From Lepas anatifera (Eukaryota; Arthropoda; Thecostraca; Lepadidae): a DNA stretch of 64,000 nt. The translations under genes were made by a program, and so were the position numbers. Position 1 is the first letter of the stretch; each line of letters starts with the position of its first letter. Below, piece after piece: positions 12,291-22,493 of this stretch. A model generated the notes under the pieces. That model searched no databases. It was not told the DNA's origin and saw nothing but the letters and a program-made list of their open reading frames with translations. Location: positions 1,495,001-1,559,000 of the forward strand of contig JAOTON010000896.1 of NCBI GenBank assembly GCA_034440635.1, written 5' to 3'.

Positions 12291-12833
12291 ATGCGTGCAG
12301 AGTTACTTCTAATAATGATTAAACTATCAATGAATGAGCTAACGCATCCGACAAAGAAGTGAAGTAACCAGTTGCCATAACTCGGTGTCGTCTCATTATA
12401 AAAGCTGTCGTTGCCCATGCAAGCGGCAAGTTTTGACTGTCGCACACTGTCGCTCCCGTCCACCGCTGTTCTGTGGTAAGTTAACAGGCAGGGGAGGGAT
12501 GGAACTACTAATATGTAATTGGTGTTCATTCACATGCGTTCTTGCCACAAAACATTACACCATGTAACACAATTTTTGTTCCGCGGTTCTATGTATGATT
12601 TCCTGATTTGTTGCATCTAATTGTTTTAGAAAATGCCAATTTTTTGTTCAAAACTTTGGGTTCGTGGTCAGGACATGGATAATTTGAGTTTTTTTGTTTA
12701 AAAACACGCAATATCGAATTTATCGCTTTCAACAATACACTCAACATGATAAATCCTCCTTGTACAACACAGGTTCACCCAGACCATTCCAAACGTTACA
12801 TATTTCTATCAATATCACTGCCAAACGCACATT
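12291..12833. other. Stretch without a recognisable gene
   Basis: Short open frames only, with no recognisable features. Confidence 0.45.
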
Positions 12834-14194
12834 TCACACTAGAAATGACTTGTTTTTCTGGATTTGTGGCTGTAGGACAGGCCGCATTCCCGCCCCATAG
12901 TCCCCCATCATTTTCTCGTCATAGTGGCCTTGGTACCGGCGCTCCTCTTTTGCGTCTTGGTGGAAACGCTCCCCCTTGTTCCTCCGAGTATGCTCCCATA
13001 TTGTCCTTATCATAACATATCCAGATAAGGATCCAGCATGTGCAGCTTTAGGGACATTCTGCAACCCATAGCAGAATAAGAATCTATGAGATCCTGCACG
13101 AGTTGCGCGTAGTTTTCGGCCCTATGGTTGTCGAGAAACCCGTCAACAACTGCTTTGAAGCAGTTCCATGCCTTCTTCTCGATCTTGCTGAGCTTATTCG
13201 AGAACTCTGTAGAACCAAATAACTCCTTGATCTGAGGTCCAACAAATATCCCACCTTTGATTTTGGCCTCGGACAGCTTTGGGAAAAACTCACAGGCACT
13301 TGAAAGCAGCAGAATCTTTGTTCAGGGCCTTAACAAACTGCTTCATCAGCCCCAACTTGATATGCAATGGGGGCATGAGCACCATGTTTGGATCAACCAA
13401 TGGCTCTCACATGACGTTTCTGATCCCCACTACATATTCTGTTCGCTCCTCCCAGTTCTTTTGGCTGAAGTGAACATGGGCGGCTCTGCTGTCCCAGAGA
13501 CAGAGAAAACACTGGAACTTAATGAATCCTCCTTGGAGAACAAGCAAAAAAGCTATCATCTTGAAGTCCCCAATGATCTCCCCACTTGTACTCTTCATAT
13601 TTCAGAGCTCCCAAGAGTACTTTCACGCTGAAGTAGTCTTCCTTCATAGAGACTGAATGAGCTAGGGGCAGTGTCGGGAACTCATTTCCATTGTTCAGAA
13701 GGACGGCCTTCAAACTGCGTGTAGAGCTATCTATGAACAGCCGCCACTCCTTGGTCACAAACGGCACCCCAATAGCTTTAAAAAGTCTAGGCACGTCATG
13801 ACAGAAGCAGAGACCGTCCTCGAAAGTGAAAAAAGCCCGAGAACAACTCATGCCGACTTCTTTGACTGGTCACTTTTACATCCTCCTTAACCAAGTTCCA
13901 CTGCTTCATCCTGGATATGAAAAGCTCTGCATTAGACTTGGTCAGACCCATATCCCTGATCAAATCATTGATTTCTTGCTGATTCGAGATGTGGGGGATT
14001 TTTTGCATTTAAATCCGGCAGGTAGTCCACATCATCAGCACCGGAGAACTTTGCTTATAGCGGCACGTTAATATAAATATTTCCAATGAAAATGTGGTAC
14101 CACTTTAATCAGCAGGACTCACTCTATAACATATCGGCGACTCCAATGTGAAATCCAAAACTTATCTTGTTCTCAATAAAAAACGTATATCGCA

Positions 14195-14500
14195 CTAGCG
14201 CACAGCTGCCGGTCGGGCAGTAACCAGCAGAAGCGGGCGAAGCGGGCGGAAGCTGGCGGATGAACACCAACTAGAGATGCAATATTTTAAGCCGGTGAAA
14301 GTCCAATGGGGAGAAAAGAGGGGGAAGGCTAGAGAATCGGGACAGGTGGCGAGCGAAGATCGCAGACATGCGAGCGAAGCAAGTATCAGGTGAGTTCCTG
14401 GGAGGCCGCGGCATTCGCCGGCGGAGCCGGCGATGCCGCTGCCGACGCAGGCGATAGATAGCACCGCAGGTTGGGCCGCCGGAGGTGGCTCGCTAAATCG
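14195..14500 (+). promoter_or_regulatory. CpG-rich segment with possible short first exon and strong splice donor
   Basis: This block is clearly richer in G+C and CpG than its surroundings and directly abuts the (TTAGG)n array. On the plus strand an ATG at 14368 opens a 7-codon frame ending in CAG|GTGAGT (GT at 14390), a full-consensus 5' splice site. This could be the promoter and first exon of a plus-strand gene, or a CpG-rich unit that belongs with the array. No downstream exon is recognisable. The call is inference from composition and one splice motif. Confidence 0.25.
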
Positions 14501-14933
14501 AGGTTAGGTTAGGTTAGGTTAGGTTAGGTTAGGTTAGGTTAGGTTAGGTTAGGTTAGGTTAGGTTAGGTTAGGTTAGGTTAGGTTAGGTTAGGTTAGGTT
14601 AGGTTAGGTTAGGTTAGGTTAGGTTAGGTTAGGTTAAGTTAGGTTAGCTTAGCTTAGCTTAGGTTAGGTTAGGTTAGGTTAGGTTAGGTTAGGTTAGGTT
14701 AGGTTGGGTTAGGTTAGGTTAGGTTAGGTTAGGTTAGGTTAGGTTAGGTTAGGTTAGGTTAGGTTAGGTTAGGTTAGGTTAGGTTAGGTTAGGTTAGGTT
14801 AGGTTAGGTCAGGTCAGGTCAGGTCAGGTCAGGTCAGGTCAGGTCAGGTCAGGTCAGGTCAGGTCAGGTCAGGTCTGGTCAGGTCAGGTCAGGTCAGGTT
14901 AGGTTAGATCAGGTTAGATTTAGGTTAGACTTT
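14501..14933 (+). repeat. Interstitial (TTAGG)n array passing into (TCAGG)n
   Basis: About 300 bp of near-perfect AGGTT units (equal to TTAGG) switch abruptly near 14806 to about 18 units of AGGTC (TCAGG), then a few mixed units. Variant units (AAGTT, AGCTT, GGGTT) sit near 14636-14660 and 14703. TTAGG is the common arthropod telomere unit and TCAGG is known from some beetles. Here the array is flanked on both sides by non-telomeric sequence, so it is interstitial. Confidence 0.95.
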
Positions 14934-15369
14934 TCTTCCTCTGTCATTGCTAGATCTTCGCCGTCTCTACATACCACACACACTGAGCTTGATCCGCCTA
15001 TTTCAGACAGTTTGAGCGTATGAAAGTAGTACGGCAGCAGTTCGTAAAAATACGTCATTTGAAAGATAAATCAGTAATTGTAGCATACACAATTGCAAAA
15101 CAAATATTGTTGAACACTTTATTGTTCTAATTATCGTATATAACGTTTTCTTCCCGAAAATATATACTTTTTAACATTCCGGCCACGCAGAAGACGTAAA
15201 CAACAAATCGTCCTTCATTTCTATGCTATTTCTATTGCTCAGCGCTGTTACTGTGAATATGCCGCGATTTCTACGGGTAATTTAGTCCGTGTTTTCAAGG
15301 ATTTGACACTGGTAAGTGTGCTACATACTTGAAATATGTTCCATACTGCCCTAAAAATGCATTAGAATG

Positions 15370-15909
15370 TCACCGTTTCAATAGAAAATTTTTCAGACCG
15401 ATGGCCGCCTTTAGCAAGTGCTCCTCAGCACCCGTCTGCTCTCCTTCGTCGGAGGATTCAGGAGCGTTGTGACGGTCACTATCTGGAGCAGGTGCCGGTG
15501 GCACGGGATATTTGGAACGATGAGGAATAGGAGCAATAGATGATGCGATATCTGGATATTCAACCTGGGCAGCATTCTTCCCTTTCCGCTTCTTGGAACC
15601 ATCTACCATGCAAAAGTAGCAATTGGTTGAGTGGTCAGTTGGTTCTAGCCAAACTCTTGGATTTGAAAATTTCAGAGACCTTTTCTCACCTCGTAGCCAA
15701 CCCTCTAGTGTTTTTTTGCAGTGTTCACAACAGAAGTGAGGGGCCCAGGGCTTGTCCTGGTCTCCAACCGGCATCCCAAAATACTTGTGATAAGCTTCAA
15801 AAACCTTCTTAGACGTTTCCATGGAGAATTTGTTTCCTCTTTTCTTTATGAAATCTCCACATATGTAGCAGAATGAGCCGGGGTGATTTCGGCAGTTTCT
15901 CGATGCCAT
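15370..15909 (-). CDS. Open N-terminal exon of copy 1: Cys-rich zinc-finger-like domain
   Basis: The frame stays open for 179 codons from the ATG at 15909. I prefer this start to the upstream in-frame ATG at 16044 because the family motif begins MASRNCRNHP. Cys pairs are CYICG at about residues 19-23, CCEHC at about 63-67 and CYFC at about 98-101. They are spaced as expected for a metal-binding N-terminal module of this family. Acidic, Ser/Pro-rich sequence follows (about residues 126-160), after which similarity to the family ends and the frame closes with a short unrelated tail. The continuation of the protein lies 1.3 kb downstream and is frameshifted. This may be an exon that has stayed open by chance, or a short expressed product. 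Confidence 0.45.
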   Translation of the reverse strand: MASRNCRNHPGSFCYICGDFIKKRGNKFSMETSKKVFEAYHKYFGMPVGDQDKPWAPHFCCEHCKKTLEGWLRGEKRSLKFSNPRVWLEPTDHSTNCYFCMVDGSKKRKGKNAAQVEYPDIASSIAPIPHRSKYPVPPAPAPDSDRHNAPESSDEGEQTGAEEHLLKAAIGLKNFLLKR

Positions 15910-16044
15910 TCTACTTGCAGAAATGAGGGATAAAACATACAAAGCACATGAGTATTTACGAGCACTGCCCTTGATTAGTCGGAAACCGGTCACAAGTTCA
16001 CACCCAGCCTCACCAACACCTAAACGACGAAAGAGTTCGTCCAA

Positions 16045-16660
16045 AGATCAACGGCTATATTCCAGTACAAATCAATGCTGAACGTGCGTTTCCTTTTATT
16101 GGTACTTCTCGCTTTAATATGCTTGATATTTGAAGTGTCAAGCACTCATACAGTTTAATAAAATGTGCCGAAATCATAGTGACTATGTACCGGCATTTAG
16201 ACTAATATTCTTATCACACCGGAAAACGGGCCTAAATAAGTAAATGTCTATAAGTTTTCCAGACCCAAACTTTTATCCCTCCGATAGCATGTTTTCAACT
16301 ATTGGAAGCTGAAGTAACACGAAAAAATTATTACGAGCTGGGAACAAAGCAAAAATATTTTTGTAACATTGTGTGTAACATCTGTGAAATTTCCAGGCTA
16401 GTCGTAGAAGTTGAACTTATATAAGCACAAAGGGGAAGGTAATGACAGACCAATGTGGCATAATTAGCGTTGGGAAAATATATCAAGACATATTTTTATC
16501 AAATGGTTTCTACCACACCCCTGAATTCAATCCAAGCAGCTAATTTGCGTTATCTAATCTAGTTCATCGCGGTGATTACCCTGTCAGGGCGGGTTCTTTT
16601 CTTTGAACTTCCCTGAAAAATCTTATTTTATTTAGCCAGTCAGAACTGTTCTGGAATTGT
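16045..16660. other. Stretch without a recognisable gene
   Basis: AT-rich sequence upstream of the minus-strand pseudogene. No feature recognised. Confidence 0.45.
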
Positions 16661-16663
16661 ATA

Positions 16664-16752
16664 GATTTCCTGTCGCACTTGATGGTTTCAATGTTCAGGG
16701 TCTGTCGCTATCCCTAGTTGGTGAGTTGGTGGGTTTTTCCACCCCTGCATGG
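16664..16752 (-). repeat. Short dispersed repeat shared with 24785-24876
   Basis: The segment holding TCAGGGTCTGTCGCTATCCC and GGGTTTTTCCACCCCTGC is the inverted, roughly 80% identical partner of 24785-24876. The parent element is not identified. Confidence 0.6.
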
Positions 16753-16829
16753 TTCTCGAGATCTAAGGGGGCGGGTACCCGCCCCCCCCGTCAAAGCGAA
16801 GGTGGCTCAGACCCACGTCAATGCGTGTG
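16753..16829 (+). mobile_element. Right-end remnant of TTAA family T1 (copy 4)
   Basis: It contains the family's TTCTCGAGATCT, the palindrome around GGTACC, and the terminal GTCAATGCGTGTG, followed by TTAA at 16830-16833. The left 90% of the element is missing. Confidence 0.7.
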
Positions 16830-16899
16830 TTAAATTCCCGTTGTTTGTCACCTCCTTCTCGGAAATGTGCAATTTTTGCGCCTCTGATTATTCTTTTAA

Positions 16900-17920
16900 C
16901 CCGCGCCCCACCGGGGGTCCAGTGCCACCTTCGCCCCAACGGGGGGCCATCGATGGCCCCCTCTAACTCCGAAAATATGGGCGTTAGCGCAAATCTGCAA
17001 AGTGCAATAGAAAGCTCGCGTGAATTCAGTAAGAAATTACTTCACATGTTTTAGTGCTCAGGTCAATGGTTTGACCTCCAGAGGTCAAATTAGGTCAAGA
17101 TCGGCTATGTTCACTCAAATATGCAATGCTTAAGCAAACTGGGCATAACTCTTATGCCATTAGAGCTATTGAGGTCTGGTAAAGTACATTTGACAGGAAA
17201 TTGTCAGTACTTTTTCCGCTATGTGGAACGTAAAGACCTCCCGCCAGTGGTTTGACCTTCATAGGTCACCTCGTGACCTAAGATGACCTGAGGTCACGAA
17301 AGGTCAGAAAGTGACCTTGCCGTATATCAAATGAAAGCCAATGACGCGACAAACACGATGGTGTTTGTTTCAGCGCTCTAGCTTATACAGGTCAAAAGTT
17401 ATTGTCAAAATACTGTTTTTGACCCTGGTGACCTTGGATGACCTTGGAGAGGTCAAAGGGCAAATATGGCCCCTGAAATCCGTGAAAGGGTGTCCAAGAA
17501 CGCTTTTCTGATCAAGCTGACCATTTTCAATCGCTTTTGTGACTTTTAGATCATAAGACAGCTTTTCCCCATGCTTTTGCAATGGGAGAGGTCACCTCGT
17601 GACCTGACCTCAGGGGCACGAAATCGAAAAATGCCGGATATACACCTTGTAGACCCTGGAGGGGCCATAAGGTGTAGGAAGTTTCAAATCGATCGACTTC
17701 GAATCGTAGCTCTTACAGAGCTCTAAAATTGAAGTGAGATGACCTTGGTTGACCTCGTCTGGTGACCTGACCTTGGGTGACTCGGGGTAAAAAATTTCAG
17801 GGATGGTGGCAAAATGATGCAGTGAGAGGTAGAGCCCTCAACCGCGGTGCTGCGCCTCTTCGTTTTTTGCTATCCCGGAAAAACCTTAGGGGGCATCGAT
17901 GGCCCCCGGTGGGGCGAGGG
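16900..17920 (+). mobile_element. piggyBac-like TTAA-flanked MITE, family T2
   Basis: TTAA lies on both sides (16896-16899 and 17921-17924). Terminal repeats are CCCGCGCCCCACCGGGGG and, on the other strand, CCCTCGCCCCACCGGGGG, which match at 17 of 18 positions. TTAA duplication with CCC-starting ends is the piggyBac signature. The 1021-bp interior has no transposase and is packed with AGGTCA/TGACCT hexamers, especially 17060-17110, 17260-17310, 17400-17460 and 17590-17620. A second, inverted copy runs off the right end of the window (63232-64000). Confidence 0.8.
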
Positions 17921-17924
17921 TTAA

Positions 17925-18227
17925 GAGAAAAGGTTAGATATACCCAGAACGGGCACACCGGTCAATTTCCCGGTAATCTGTTTTTTCACTGGTATTACTG
18001 TGATAAGATGAGCTTCACCGGTATGCGTGATTTTAAAGATCAAGTACCTGTTTGCTGTTATTGAACCAGTTTTCCACGCTGATTCTAAAAATCGCGTTTA
18101 TTTTTCCAAATCAGGTCAAGTTTTTGAAACAAAGCATTTTCTAGAAATGCTAGTTTCCACTTTATTGATCAGTAAGTAATCAATCTGTATATACAGATTT
18201 ATTACTATATAGTACAGACCCCAACTG
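17925..18227. other. Intergenic stretch
   Basis: No recognisable feature between the TTAA element and the pseudogene's 3' end. Confidence 0.4.
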
Positions 18228-19910
18228 CTATTTACATAGGGGTTTTCTGGCAGTATATAACAAGAGGTACCTATGTATGTATGCACATTCATCGCAAAGA
18301 ATTGTGCAGCACGATATCCTGGGCTGTTCAGGTATAAATGGCCTCGTCAGGGACTTCCATTTGTGCTGGGCAGACGCCACGTCTCTCTTTAGGCACCAAC
18401 AGTAGTCAGCCAGAAAGTTGACATCCCACCGACCTTGGTAGCGTTCTTCCATCACCCGTATATCCTGGTGAAATCGTTCCCCTTGTGTGTCTCTGAAATA
18501 TCCGCAATTCTCTGGAAAATAGTTCAGGTGAGAGCTGATGAAGTGCATTTTCAGCTGCATGCACGCACCGTATCGACTTAGGCTCTTAACGAATTCATCT
18601 ATAGTTTTGAATATCCTGGACTCCGGTGGCTGCCCAGGAATTTCTCGGTGACTCACTTCAGAGCTAACCAAGTGGAGAGCTCGGAGGGTTTCAACGAGTT
18701 ATCGAAGCGAGTGTAGTTCGTGAGTTCTCTTATCTGAGGAGCACCGAGTACTCCAGCCTTCGGTTTCTCCCTGCTTAACCTTGGGAACTTTTCCCGCAGA
18801 AAATTGAATCATCAACCGTCTTTGCCCATCTTTTTCTCAAGGTTTTCGTGAGACCGAGTTTGATACCCAGTGGCTGGGAGTAAAAACTTTGGTGGTTTGA
18901 CTAGAAGATGTGCTAGAACATTGTGTGAGCCGCGCTCTAGTCCATTGCTAGACGGCCACTCTCGTTGGAAATAATGCTGGTTGTCTGCCCGACTGTGCCA
19001 CAAGCACATGGAGCATGGGTACTTTGTGAACCCACAATGGAGTCCTAGGACGCGACCAACTACCTTGAGATCATCCGCACACCAACCAACTGTAGCCTTT
19101 GTAGCTGAGTGCGGGTAGCAGCGATGCTGTGTGGGTTTTTCTCATTTCAACAGTGTGTTACAAGGATCGAGCAGAATTCTTTGAACCCATGGCTTCTGAG
19201 AGGTCGGTGACATTGTTGCAGTATACCGGCAAAGATGCCTCATCAAACGAGAAGTATTTCCGAACATTTCCTAGCGGTTTCGCTGCCAAAATCACCTTGT
19301 CTCGGGTTCTCACAGAGGCAAGGACGCAGCAGCTGAGCAGACTACGTGGACAGGTTCGGGTCCCTCGTCAGATAGTTGAGCTCAGCTTGGCTCAGTGGCA
19401 CCGGTCGCTCCTGCCCCGGTGGGCCGAATGTACCTGATTCGTCTCTCGACCCTGGGTCGGATGGCGAGTACATATTGACATCATGTTCTGGATTAGGAAC
19501 ACCTGGGCCCTGGGGGACTCGTTTTCCCCTGACGGGACGACGGGATATCAAACATGTTTGCTCTTGAGGTTCATGCTATGTATGTATGTACATTCGTCAT
19601 TCAGAAGTAAGAGTCCTGGCGGTGAGGGAAGGTAAATATCAATATCTGTACCGTCCCTCCACGCCATCGGAGCCCCGAACGGCATACTGTTCTTTTGTTT
19701 GTTTCGCCAATCCTGTAGGTTTTAAACACATGTTTTGCAAACAAAAATCAAGAGCAAAGGGCTTATATTGGTCTTTAAGTTTGACTCCGAGGTAAACGTG
19801 ATGACTTTTCACAAAATCTCCCTCTCGCTTGACGAGCTGCAAGGGTCGCTTTTCCGCAAATATAGAAAAAAACTACCAGTATGGTTCCTGGACTTTCTAA
19901 TCTGTGCACT
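18228..19910 (-). pseudogene. Decayed copy 2 of the same zinc-finger-headed protein family
   Basis: Minus-strand pieces follow the same order as copy 1. FYICGKATL lies near 19870, VYLGVKLKDQ near 19800, LSQAELNYLTRD near 19365, and SFDEASLPVYCNNV near 19245. Next come GFTKYPCSMCLWHSRAD and QREWP (about 19030-18955), and finally a longer open C-terminal block at 18671-18228 with GERFHQDIRVMEERYQGRWD and ADYCWCLKRD. Several frameshifts separate the blocks. No gap corresponds to the 1.3-kb interruption of copy 1, although the N-terminal Cys-rich module is more eroded. The two copies are about 2.3 kb apart on the same strand, suggesting an old tandem duplication or two independent insertions. Function unknown. 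Confidence 0.65.
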
Positions 19911-21189
19911 AACAATCCATATATAAAAGATATCAACAAGCCTGCTTTACATGGGTGGATTCGGGACGATTCAAATAAAATTATACCTAAATCGGGAGCA
20001 CTAATTCAATCGTGCGATGTCAGCCATTCTTGCGTTATTATTGTTTTTATTTATTGTGAGTTCACATCAACCTGAGGTAGGATTATTTAGTGTCCATAGA
20101 AATCCTGAATTGAAAATATGTATTTCGTACGTGGCGCGTGGTGGGTGCAGTAGCGTTTCTACCGGGCCTATCGGCGAAGGTGCTGTCTAGTCCCGTATCT
20201 GGGCCTCAGATCAAACACGCGAGTTCCGGTTGCTCGCTCATTCACATTCAAGCCATAGTAAAAGGGGAAACCGTTACAGAGACTAACTGAAAGAGAAGAC
20301 ATGGGTCAGAAACTACAGTTGTCCCCATTCCAATCTGCTGAAAAATATGAGTTCTAAATTTTTGGACATGCTCATTATTGAGCTCATTCAATTATAAAAC
20401 TCTTTATCATAATAAATAGCGATCATATTTTTAAGTACGCTGGTCCAGCCACAATGCCAACAGCTTAAACTTTGCTCTAAGCGAAAGACATTTTATTTAG
20501 CTTCAGCAGGCTTTTTAGTGAGCATTTTCTAATAGAAATCCAATTCATCGGCTGGCTCCCCGTTCTTTTGATGCGCCAAAGTGACCGAAGTCTGGTGCGT
20601 CGCGCAATCCGTGCATTCTGCTGCTATCCGCCTAATCAGGCCAGCCGCTCCGCTCGTTATCGTTACTGTTCTCAGCAGACACAGAGGAGATAAAGTCCCA
20701 GATCGATGCCGAGCAGGTACATTTTAGAGCAAACGATCTTGTATTGCCTTGGGGCCTCACTTTGAAGTACCGAATCGGACCTGAGCAGAGGCGCGGCCCG
20801 CGCACCCGCATCACAATCGCTGCTGGGGCCAGGAGGCAACAGCTGACAGTTGTTATTCCAGCCTGTCGGCCGCACCGCCGCTCGCTCTAATGACCGCAGG
20901 GCAGAACTGAGGGCACGAGGAGAGAACCAATCCGAAGCGGCTTACTGGGATTGTGCGGTCAATTCTCATCGGAATTCATGCTAGTGGCTTACCACTAGCA
21001 AATGGGAGCCCATTTGAATAAGAGGAACGTCGCTTACTCTGAAAGCAGACCGGCGTTGTTATGGTTATCCAAATATCTTTCATTACAAGTAGTGCAAAAA
21101 GTTTAAGGAGATTCTTGAGTGCAAGTTTGGCAAGAATCAGTCTACGGTCGACATTGAAACAAGAACATCCATTTATAGAATTAGTGGTA
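19911..21189. other. Stretch without a recognisable gene
   Basis: 20580-20900 is moderately GC-rich. Open frames are short and without recognisable domains. Confidence 0.4.
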
Positions 21190-21197
21190 CCAGAGAA

Positions 21198-21388
21198 CAT
21201 TGGCGGATCCAGGAGCAGCTTTTTGAGGAGGCAAACCAACGTTTGGGGGAGACTAAATTGAGAATAAATCGCAAAAACATAACATTTAAGAAAAACGGCG
21301 AAAAATGAGGTCCTTTAGGAACCAAACGATACTATTCTAGGCATGGGGGGGCACGACCCCTTTGGCCGTCTCCTTTCATCCGCCAGTG
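21198..21388. mobile_element. hAT-like MITE
   Basis: The left end is CATTGGCGGATCCAGGAG. The right end, read inverted, is CACTGGCGGATGAAAG. Eight-base flanks CCAGAGAA (21190-21197) and CTATAGAA (21389-21396) agree at 6 of 8 positions. The interior closely resembles the better preserved element at 25694-25889. No coding capacity. Confidence 0.65.
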
Positions 21389-21396
21389 CTATAGAA

Positions 21397-22229
21397 CACG
21401 TGATTGTAAATGACGTAACTTTTTGACTGGCTGGAAACCGCAGCAAGCCAATCTAGCTTGGAAACAACACATGAAGTAGGTAAGAGCACGGAGGCGTCAA
21501 ACTAACTTTTTAAACAAGATTTCAAATATGCTGCGTTTGTTTGCATGTCTGTTGGGAGATAACGGATAACCTATTCTCTGCGGCACTGTGTCGGAAGAGC
21601 CGAGAATGTTGTTTCAGCTAACCATCATCACACATTCGCCTCAGATTAACCAAGCCAGATACAAGAAATCCCCGCATACTGTTCCATGCGGAGGGTGATC
21701 GAGTGGAGACTCTAAATACTCTCTTTTCCAGCCAGACTCATTTTCAGCTGAAGAATTATGACAAGCTGTACATACTGACGACCGTGCTCCGCAGAGCGGC
21801 CGCTCAGTAGATTCATTGTCGTACTCAAACTAGCGGCAGCGGGCGTGTTATTTGAATCCGGGACGAATGAAAGTTCTGAGGCAGACACAAGCTGTGCGCA
21901 ATTTGCTGTGTGGCTGTTTATATTCATGGTGCACTTTTCCACCGTTTTCCAGAAAGGTCAAAACGTAAAACTGTCCTGACTAAACTAGTTGCTGCACAAA
22001 CATCCGCCATGGTTTCAGTGGTGCCGGAAGCTACCTCCACCCGAGTGGGGTAGTGATTTTGAAATCCTTCTTCGATCCCGCGTTCTAGGGAATACAGCGC
22101 AAAGTATTGATGACATCATAAACACAATGTGAGAGAAGCTAGCATGAAACTATATCGGTCAGATTTTCAGAGGTCGATGAAACGTTTGATTGTCACACTC
22201 ACAATATTTCTACACTTCGCATTTGTGTT
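21397..22229. other. Stretch without a recognisable gene
   Basis: No recognised features. One 76-codon minus-strand frame (21712-21942) without known motifs. Confidence 0.4.
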
Positions 22230-22237
22230 AAGACGGT

Positions 22238-22485
22238 CATAGGCGGATCCAGGATTGCCGATCGGAGGGGGCACCTTCCCGGGGGGCGCCATCCGGACCA
22301 GGGGGCGCCACTTATGACCGGCAAAACCTATCAGGTGGGCGCCAAATCCTATCGGTGGGCGCCGACTTTCTTTTCCTGGGGGGGTGGGAAGCGACATTTC
22401 AGGGGGGCGCCATCGACCTTTCAGGGGGCGCCGAGGGTCGATCGGGGGGCACGTGCCCCCCTTGCCCCCCCTGGATCCGCCCATG
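22238..22485. mobile_element. hAT-like MITE with perfect 8-bp target duplication
   Basis: Ends are CATAGGCGGATCCAGG and, inverted, CATGGGCGGATCCAGG. The flanking AAGACGGT is identical at 22230-22237 and 22486-22493. An 8-bp duplication with CA...TG ends is the hAT pattern. The 248-bp interior is made of GGGGGGCGCCA-type blocks and is non-coding. It is closely related to the copy at 56100-56382. Confidence 0.85.
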
Positions 22486-22493
22486 AAGACGGT

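Larger units (their letters stand above)
12834..15909 (-). pseudogene. Decayed copy 1 of a zinc-finger-headed arthropod/cnidarian-type protein family
   Basis: Reading down the minus strand gives consecutive pieces of one protein, as I remember a family of uncharacterised animal proteins. A Cys-rich N-terminus with FCYICG, DQDKPWAPHFCCEHC and NCYFC lies at 15909-15391. A segment with NDLIRDMGL lies near 13950. EWRLFIDSS and LPLAHSVSMKE follow near 13750-13650, then CFLCLWDSRA near 13510, and a C-terminal GERFHQDAKEERRYQG near 12960. The pieces fall in at least four reading frames, so frameshifts are needed at about 14000, 13590, 13290 and 13010, and two adjacent stops occur near 13010. The N-terminal exon is separated from the rest by about 1.3 kb holding a CpG-rich stretch and the (TTAGG)n array. 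This is either an intron or a later insertion; copy 2 lacks it. Function unknown. Family identity is from memory of conserved motifs. Confidence 0.7.

Noticed and set aside
14501..14933. True chromosome end
   Set aside because: Complex non-telomeric sequence continues for kilobases on both sides.
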